Of a stretch of 64,000 nucleotides of DNA, positions 57,731 through 64,000 are shown piece by piece. Positions within the stretch are counted from its first letter, which is position 1. Every line of letters starts with the position of its first letter. Source of the DNA: Allolobophora icterica (taxonomy: Eukaryota; Annelida; Clitellata; Crassiclitellata; Lumbricidae); assembly GCA_963556255.1 (NCBI GenBank), contig OY744609.1:17597890-17661889 (forward strand), given 5' to 3'. The translations under genes were made by a program, and so were the position numbers. Under the pieces are notes generated by a model. It was given only the letters and a program-made list of their open reading frames with translations. It was not told the DNA's origin and made no database searches.

Positions 57731-57740
57731 AGGGGCAGGG
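57129..57740 (+). repeat. 612-bp tandem duplication, unit 1
   Basis: Starts GTAATCTGTGCAATTCTGTG and runs through a GT tract (57665-57724). Unit 2 starts 612 bp later. An open frame of 130 codons (57216-57608) is kept in both units but has no recognisable domain. Confidence 0.93.
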
Positions 57741-58280
57741 GTAATCTGTGCAATTCTGTGGTAATATGCGAGACATTCAGTGGATATGAATGGGTCAGAG
57801 AATTGACCAAAACAGCTAATAATTCATGATGAATGGACTCAAAACATGTAGGAGGAGAAGTCAGGTGCTTGCAAGATTCTTATCAACACGCAGTCTGTAT
57901 CGTTACCGCACAAACCATATCATGTTCCATAGTTGGTCCTTTGGTCTCAGCCGCTCTGAAAGTATTGTACGAACATCAGTTATGTGCAATACTCTTTCAG
58001 AATGTATTTTTAAAGTACAACTAAAATATTCCTTTAAAAGCATTTCAATAGTACAACATGTAATACTCTTTCCAGGACTCTTTGAAAATGGTTTGTATTC
58101 TTGCACATATTTTATGCAATACTTGTCACTAATACTTTGGGAACTAATTGGGCTGTTCGTGATTTTATGTAATTACTGGTTTGTTTCAGGATTACTTCTA
58201 GTCATCTACAAATTGTGACATGCTGGTCACTCCGTAGGCAACACACTTACTTGGTCACGGTCATGTGGTTGCGGGTGTAT
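57741..58280 (+). repeat. 612-bp tandem duplication, unit 2
   Basis: Aligns with unit 1 without large gaps, roughly 95% identical over the 130-codon frame (57826-58218). It ends near 58280 where the GT tract of unit 1 is replaced by unique sequence. Confidence 0.93.
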
Positions 58281-58775
58281 AAACGACTCTGGCGCGTGTG
58301 CCTCTGTCACCAAACAGTATAATATGGTAACAGTAGCCTATAGGCTGGGGAGTTAACGGCAAGTCCTGTCATGCACTGGCCCCGTGTACTAGAACTTGAG
58401 ATTTCTGTAGCTCTAAAGACGCACTCTGGTCTGTTAGGTTAACTTCTAACCCACTGCGACCATATGCTAATATGACCGTACCTTTTTCAAATTGCAAATC
58501 CACCACAGGCGGCCACTTTTTGCTAGTGGATATAAAAATTGACCTGCTTACGCTTTGTGCATTAGAAACTTGTGCGATAGAAATGACTAATTACCAGTTA
58601 AAATTAAAAATTATCGCATAGACTTCATTCCATTTTGTTTTCGCATGTGGCACGCAACTGTCAACGTTATAACAAACACTGTGAATGTATGGGTCATAAT
58701 TATTTCATTTTCAGTGGCAGAGAGTTGTGGGGTTTATAGATTATAGTGTGTCTCACTTCAGAAGAATGCGAAAAA
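58281..58775. other. Unassigned stretch
   Basis: No recognisable feature. Confidence 0.4.
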
Positions 58776-58776
58776 G

Positions 58777-58852
58777 AAGGAGGAGGAGAAGGAGGAGGAG
58801 GAGGAGGAAGAGGAGGAGGAGGAGGAGGAGGAGGAGAATGTGAAGAAGAAGA
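58777..58852 (+). repeat. (GGA)n microsatellite
   Basis: GGA/GAA run. Confidence 0.96.
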
Positions 58853-58867
58853 AGATGCAAGAATTTT

Positions 58868-59072
58868 ATTTTAGTTAAACAAGAGAGGCAGGCGTGGGTA
58901 TGAAGACTTATTGGTAGCATCTTCATTTTGATATTCTTGGTCTAATTATGGGTGGCCCGTTGTCCCATTCGCCGTATCATCTACCCTCCGACAGTGTACG
59001 GTCAGTCTTCTCAATTGATAGCCGAGTTCGATAACTGCGGTGGCTAGATTATATAGCGCATCTCAGATAGAT
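58868..59072 (-). mobile_element. SINE family 3, diverged copy
   Basis: CATACCCACGCCTGCCTC on the minus strand and CCGCAGTTATCGAACTCGGC in the head region match the 32.2 kb and 56.2 kb copies loosely. The adjoining poly-purine run may be its expanded tail. Confidence 0.5.
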
Positions 59073-60660
59073 CCTCACGGCATATAACCCCTGAATTGGA
59101 CTGTAACGTTGTCTTTGGCCCACCCAAATGCTATCATCGTTATGGTTCAATTAGCTAAGTGATGATCAATAGATTGCCTGTGCAGATTAGGAGGTAGTTA
59201 CTAGTTAGAAGAGAACAATTGACAGTTTATGTTAATTTCTAAGTGACCAGCATCTGTGACCAGCTTTATTGAATATAAAATTAGATTAGGTTCGGAGCTG
59301 TGTGCAGCGATTCGAGACTAGTGACATGAAGGTGTCGACCGCCTATTGGATCAGTTGAATCTCAACAGACTTTAATTTCAATCGTCTGCTACGCATGCGC
59401 ATTGAACATTCCGAGAATCACGGAACGGCAGTTGGGATGTTTAACGCTGGAGCATTAAACATCCCACACTCACCTGGTTAACGTTGGCATCAAACTCCTG
59501 ATTTGGCGAACTTTGTGCGATAAAAACGACGAGATGATCAGTTAGTTTCGTTGTGAAGAACGTTGTGGAGAGATCTTGTGGGATGAAATTCGAGTTCGAC
59601 ACATGAACGTTTGGTTTTTAAAGACTTTTGGGTGAGAAAAACTTACAGGTACGAGAAGAAAAATCAACGAGAAGACACCATGTCTACGCCGTACGATGTG
59701 ACCTGGTCTACATACTACTTGGTCATTGTCAGCGCTTGGTGACTTGGTGGCGAAACAATAGGGCCTACGGGAGGAAGATCAACTACTACTACGAATCAGA
59801 GGGATAATCTCGGCATATATTTAATCATAAAACTTAGAACTGAAGCTGGTCTAAGTAGGCAGTTAGGACAACTTAGAACTCTTTCTCTGTGTGTGAATGA
59901 TCTGACATAATTTTATGTAACCTGACACAGATGCATGTTTACATAAACTAATACATATTTCTTATTTACAGAAGGGACTCATGCCATTCGATGATATTTA
60001 TAGCTAGATACACTCCTCCTTTAAGATGCATATATCATAGGTCAGCTTGAATTCTAGGTAACTTGGCAGACGCTCAGTGCCTAATTCCTTAGCATTTAGT
60101 GTAACCTTAGGGCCGTTACATGGACATCGGTCGAATGGTTAAAGTCGTAGATATGTAGATTAGCTGCTTAATTGCCAGTTGACGCCTGCATAATTTATAG
60201 GCTGCTTATATTAGTAGATGCTGTAGTGCTGACACGATTTGCTCAGTGCAACTTCGTTGAGCAGATGGATTGCATGACAAGAGCTGTTTGGCTTATGTTA
60301 TCTTACTTTTTAATCAGGACCATATGACCAGTCAGTCACGACATATGTTTTATATTAAAGAGCCGAAATCCGATGTTCTTTGTAATTCTGGTAACAGTAG
60401 ACACTCGTGTGGCTAGAATAAATTGACAGTAGCATGGTCACTGCCAAGGTTAAGTGCCTGCATATTCACAGCCAGACTTGTATAGTCTGGGGCAAACAAG
60501 GCACTTGGATTGTTGACAGAAAGTTTAGCTTGGGTCTTATTGCCTCGAAAGCACTAACATTAAAATAATGGTAGCGCGTGTAATTATTTAAAAAGGCCAC
60601 TCGTCATTTCCGACCAGGCGTCTGTCGAGAGTAATTTTGCATTGCGCGCTTAATTAGACC
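59073..60660. other. Unassigned stretch with a possible first exon
   Basis: ATG near 59680 opens MSTPYDVTWSTYYLVIVSAW, with a GCTTG|GTGACT donor-like site at its end. The preceding sequence has the look of a 5' UTR. No family recognised. Confidence 0.2.
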
Positions 60661-60685
60661 TAATTTTTTTAATGCACCCTATTTT

Positions 60686-60775
60686 TTGTATTGCATAATT
60701 GCACCCTTTGAACATAACAGTTTTGTATTGCGCCCTTTGAACATAACAGTTTTTTATTGCGCCCTTTGAAGATAA
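60686..60775 (+). repeat. Three tandem units of about 30 bp
   Basis: TTGCRCCCTTTGAACATAACAG-type units: TTTTGTATTGCGCCCTTTGA plus AYATAACAG repeated three times with variants. Confidence 0.85.
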
Positions 60776-60842
60776 TCTTTCTGATATAAAATACAGTGAT
60801 GGTAGTAATAGTTTCTGCGCAAGTTCTGAGCTGCCTCATGAG

Positions 60843-61099
60843 GTTGATGACGAGGTGCATCGACATCGAGTAACCGCAAAGAAGGCATCGGTGTCTCTGC
60901 AAGGGGTCGGGTGCTTGACCTGTTTCTCAGAGCCTCCTGTCGATCAAGTCTTGAAGAAGAGGAGGCGAAAGCGATGGCGATTCCGTCTACCTCTTCCGCG
61001 ATCAGTCAGGCTGAGCCCAATGAGATATCTATAGGGTGCCCAGATGATGAAAGGACCATCCGATCCAAGCCGATCAACTCCAGGCGTTTCGTCCAGTAA
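60843..61099 (+). CDS. Possible terminal coding exon
   Basis: An open frame without an early ATG reads RGRVLDLFLRASCRSSLEEE, then EAKAMAIPSTSSAISQAEPN and EISIGCPDDERTIRSKPINS before TAA at 61097. ATTAAA at about 61252 could be a poly(A) signal. A second frame across 60760-61044 is also open, so coding status is uncertain. No family recognised. Confidence 0.25.
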
Positions 61100-62310
61100 C
61101 CTTGATGTGCATACCTTTCACCCTTTCTTAACGGAGAAAGTGCGCGCGGTCTCTAGCTAGGCCGCCGATCATAGGAGACATTTGCTTTCCTTTTGTAATT
61201 TGTATCTTTCGTGGGCTTAAGACCAATATCCGGGGACTCTGGAAAGAGTCTGGATTAAAGCATAGCTAGAAGACATTATTGTCGAGTTCTCAGTTCTCCG
61301 TCCAAACAGCGCGAACAGGCACATAACCTTGGCAGCGACCATGCTACTGTCAATTTATTAGCAGAGATAATATTAAATGTCAATCCGTGCACCGCTTAAA
61401 CTGCGTGGTCTTAAACGATTAAATAAGGCTACCCTTTAAAAGTAGAAAAATCGGCGGACAGGTTTGCCAAAGCGTGTACTGCATTGGGCTTGGAAAAGAC
61501 GGCTCCTTTCGCTGACTTGATCCATTCTGTTGACCCAGTATAATTAATTCACGCTGCATGTGGGATTTTATTGTTGCCTACCACACTAGGCCTACCGGCT
61601 CAACGCGTTCTATGCAATAATTTATTCTCTGATGGCTTCGTGCAGACCTGAATAGCTTTCAGTATCAGCGATGGATCAGTGATAAGCTCTGCGGTATGCA
61701 GGGCTTAGCACTCAATCTGTTTGATATCTTTATTCTTGAAATACACCTGCAATTGCCTCGGAATGTCTTGAATGCACCTAGGCCATCCTTCGCACATGTA
61801 CATGTATATTACATGTACATGTACATGTATATTATGATGGTTGCTGTAAGCTCCATGTCTTTAAGTGATTCTGCTCATAGTCGATTCACGCTGTCTCCGG
61901 AATAAGCAGCGGTCACAGTCTCCGAAGAACTGGTTAAAGCGTCGAAAACCTCACGAGACTACGTCTTCACCGACCTTCCCGCACTCTGGACCAGGGTTAT
62001 GAGACAGGCTATCAGCAATAAACATGTCCTTTCCAGGAGCATATTATTTTGACCTGCTGTGAATAACTCATCATTCGCATCAGGACACCTGTGGCATCTT
62101 TGTTGGGTTCTGTCAGTGTCTATGTTATTCATCTTTTGGTCGATGATCATTCTGTAGGTCAAACTTCTCCAGGCCAATCAGATAGCTTGGAAATGTCTCA
62201 CACATCCATACTACGGCAGGTTACTGTAACCAGCTTCCTTTCGAATAACGAGCTGCTGTAATATTCAACGGAAATAGATATGGCCAAGTTATTTAGAACA
62301 CAATGACCGG
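61100..62310. other. Unassigned stretch
   Basis: An ACATGTACATGTATATT palindromic microsatellite lies at 61796-61835. Nothing else recognised. Confidence 0.4.
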
Positions 62311-62480
62311 AAGTAGTCTCCTCCTCGTCCTCGTCCTCCTCGTCCTCCTCCACCACCGCCATCTACTCCTCTTCCATCTCCTCCTCCACCGCCATCTACT
62401 CCTCTTCCATCTCCTCCTCCACCGCCATTACCACTACCTCTTCCTCCTCCTCTTACTCCACCTCCTCCTTCTCCAGTGTC
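62310..62480 (+). repeat. CTCCTC-rich minisatellite
   Basis: About three units of 30-33 bp containing CTCCACCGCCATCTACTCCT. Confidence 0.9.
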
Positions 62481-62565
62481 TCTTTTCCTTCAATTGTATC
62501 CAACCGGTCTAGCACCCAAACAATCAAGCTGCTGCATGACTCACTGGCTAACAATAGATCGCTGT

Positions 62566-62571
62566 GCGCGC

Positions 62572-62606
<35 letters not shown>

Positions 62607-62612
62607 TGTGTT
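62566..62612 (+). repeat. (GT)n microsatellite
   Basis: GT run with one ATGTG interruption. Confidence 0.97.
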
Positions 62613-62799
62613 TAAGGCGGTTTATCCCACTTACGCGTACTCGAAGCTGAAGCGGTTTTTTCCTGCCGAGCAGTGGGCTGCTTCTTTGCCTCCATACAAG
62701 CATAGATAAATACTGTATTATTTGTTTGGAGCACAATAACCACCGTTATCTTATCCTCCTCTTTTTTCCTCCGCCTACTCCATCTCCTGCTGTCAGTCT

Positions 62800-62845
62800 T
62801 CTTCTCCTCCTCCTCCTCCTCCTCCTCCTCCTCCTCCTCCTCCTT
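62800..62845 (+). repeat. (CTC)n microsatellite
   Basis: CTC run of about 14 units. Confidence 0.97.
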
Positions 62846-63029
62846 CTTTTGCTTCGTTCTCCATATCCTATTCCTTTTTCTGGACCCCTCTCCGCATTCG
62901 TTCTGAAATAGATCTACATGCATTGTACGCGTTAAACATTCAAGTTTGGAGCCTAGAAGTAATTGATTCTGTCTGGATTGGTTTAAGGTTTAGAAACTTG
63001 AGTGCGGGGAGTGTCTAGGCGTCGTTGTT

Positions 63030-63095
63030 GTAATCGTAAACTTCAGATTTCTAAAGCGCTGCTCCAGCTTATTCACGACCGTTGCGTCTTGTCGG
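63030..63095 (-). repeat. LINE-tail fragment
   Basis: TTCTAAAGCGCTGCTCCAGC then TTATTCACGACCG matches the tails near 33900, 34275 and 54515. Confidence 0.55.
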
Positions 63096-63479
63096 AGAGG
63101 CTGTCCAGATCTATGTCCGGTGGAGGTCCGAGTCCAGTTGCCAGAGCGACCAGACAGAGGAGGCGGAAGAGCTGCTAAGGCGGGTTTCGTTGAGAACGAG
63201 AAAGCTTGGAAGACGGAAGATCGGATGGATTAGTGGAGGTTTCGTTCCATTAGCCTTCTCTTGAGTTCGCCACTAGATATACATACGCTGTAGTTGTAAC
63301 ATTGGAACAGTCGTCGCAGAGTAATTCATTTTCTCTTTGATTTAAATCTATCTCTCTGTATGAATTTATCAATGCACATTTATCAGTGTAGCTGTGGCCT
63401 AACGCACGAAGAGCAGTGTATACCTGAACATCCGATCATTTATGTGGAGCTTTTTCTTGTGAACTTTCATATTGCACCC

Positions 63480-63730
63480 ATGGGCATTCGCAGGAATTTT
63501 TCTGGGGAGGGGCAAAATTTTCTAAAGGAGCAAAATTTTGTAGGGGGCAACATTTTTGTAGGGGGAGCAAAATGACGTCCTTTGCACATAATAATAGCTG
63601 ACTTACCTAAATTGTTTTTTAGCATTGAAAATCGTGTTGGAATAATCATAACAATCACAAGATTTTATTTATAACAAATATTTTTAAAATCCAGGGGCAC
63701 ATGCCCCTGTGCCCCTCCGGACGCCCATGA
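63480..63730 (+). mobile_element. ATGGGCRTCCGC-family MITE, complete-looking copy
   Basis: Left end ATGGGCATTCGCAGGAATTT, right end CCCTCCGGACGCCCAT. The interior repeats GGGGCAAAATTTT words. No clear TSD and no ORF. Confidence 0.75.
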
Positions 63731-63888
63731 TTCCACCTTTTAAGAAACGACCGTATAATTATCACCTAGGCTTAATAGATCTGCACTTCAGCTGCCGTGA
63801 CTTGAACCGTAGCACAGATGAGAGTTTTCGAGCGCTGTGCCCGTAATTGAGTGTTCAGCTATCAGCCCAAATTGCTTAATTGGTACAT

Positions 63889-64000
63889 GGGCGGCCGCAA
63901 GAATTTTTTATGGGGATGGCAACATTTTTGTAGGGGGAGCACGTTGACGTTTTTGCATGGAACACAGAACACGCGACAATTTTAAAAATAAATAATGATC
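63889..64000 (+). mobile_element. ATGGGCRTCCGC-family MITE, cut by the window edge
   Basis: Left end CATGGGCGGCCGCAAGAATT and interior CACAGAACACGCGACAATTT match the family. It runs off the window. Confidence 0.75.

Overview
The window is eukaryotic, intron-rich and repeat-dense. It is most likely from a marine invertebrate, probably a non-vertebrate deuterostome or another bilaterian with an expanded transposon complement. The basis is GT-AG introns, a recognisable metazoan gene, tRNA-derived SINEs, CR1/L2-type LINE remnants, many hAT-type DNA elements with exact 8-bp target-site duplications (TSDs), and long microsatellites. The species cannot be fixed from sequence alone.

One cellular gene is well supported: a complete minus-strand orthologue of NPDC1 (neural proliferation, differentiation and control 1). 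Eight coding exons run from the ATG at 18344 to the stop at 6236. They join in frame, with consistent intron phases and canonical splice sites, to 285 codons: a signal peptide, a six-cysteine ectodomain, an acidic linker, one transmembrane helix, and the conserved cytoplasmic tail (RLAQSAQMYHYQHQKQQML, SSDEEN..YTVYECPG and GEIEVPNPLF blocks). Its introns hold two 702-bp copies of one TIR element, a 167-bp hAT MITE, two antisense LINE remnants and a partial duplicate of the transmembrane exon.

From 1 to 6.2 kb: a tRNA-like SINE head at the edge, a (CAT)n array, and AT-rich 3' flank or UTR with a mariner-like MITE. From 6.2 to 18.4 kb: NPDC1. From 18.4 to 33 kb: SINEs, LINE 3' ends, long microsatellites and minisatellites, and a GC-rich hAT element (28020-29607). 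From 33 to 42.9 kb: several hAT elements, one with the first coding exon of its transposase and one splitting a LINE, then a 1155-bp MULE-like element with 9-bp TSDs. From 43.0 to 44.6 kb: the best LINE RT remnant, with a SINE nearby (45.15 kb) that carries the same 3' tail. From 45.5 to 54.2 kb: more MITEs, nested insertions, and a hAT element with a decayed transposase C-terminus. From 54.2 to 64 kb: mostly unassigned sequence, a 612-bp tandem duplication, SINE copies and a few low-confidence exon candidates.

Apart from NPDC1 the window is mobile-element sequence. The most instructive parts are the layered insertions that can be ordered from TSDs and nesting, the SINE-LINE tail sharing, and the recurring hAT design in which each family carries its own subterminal array of short motifs.
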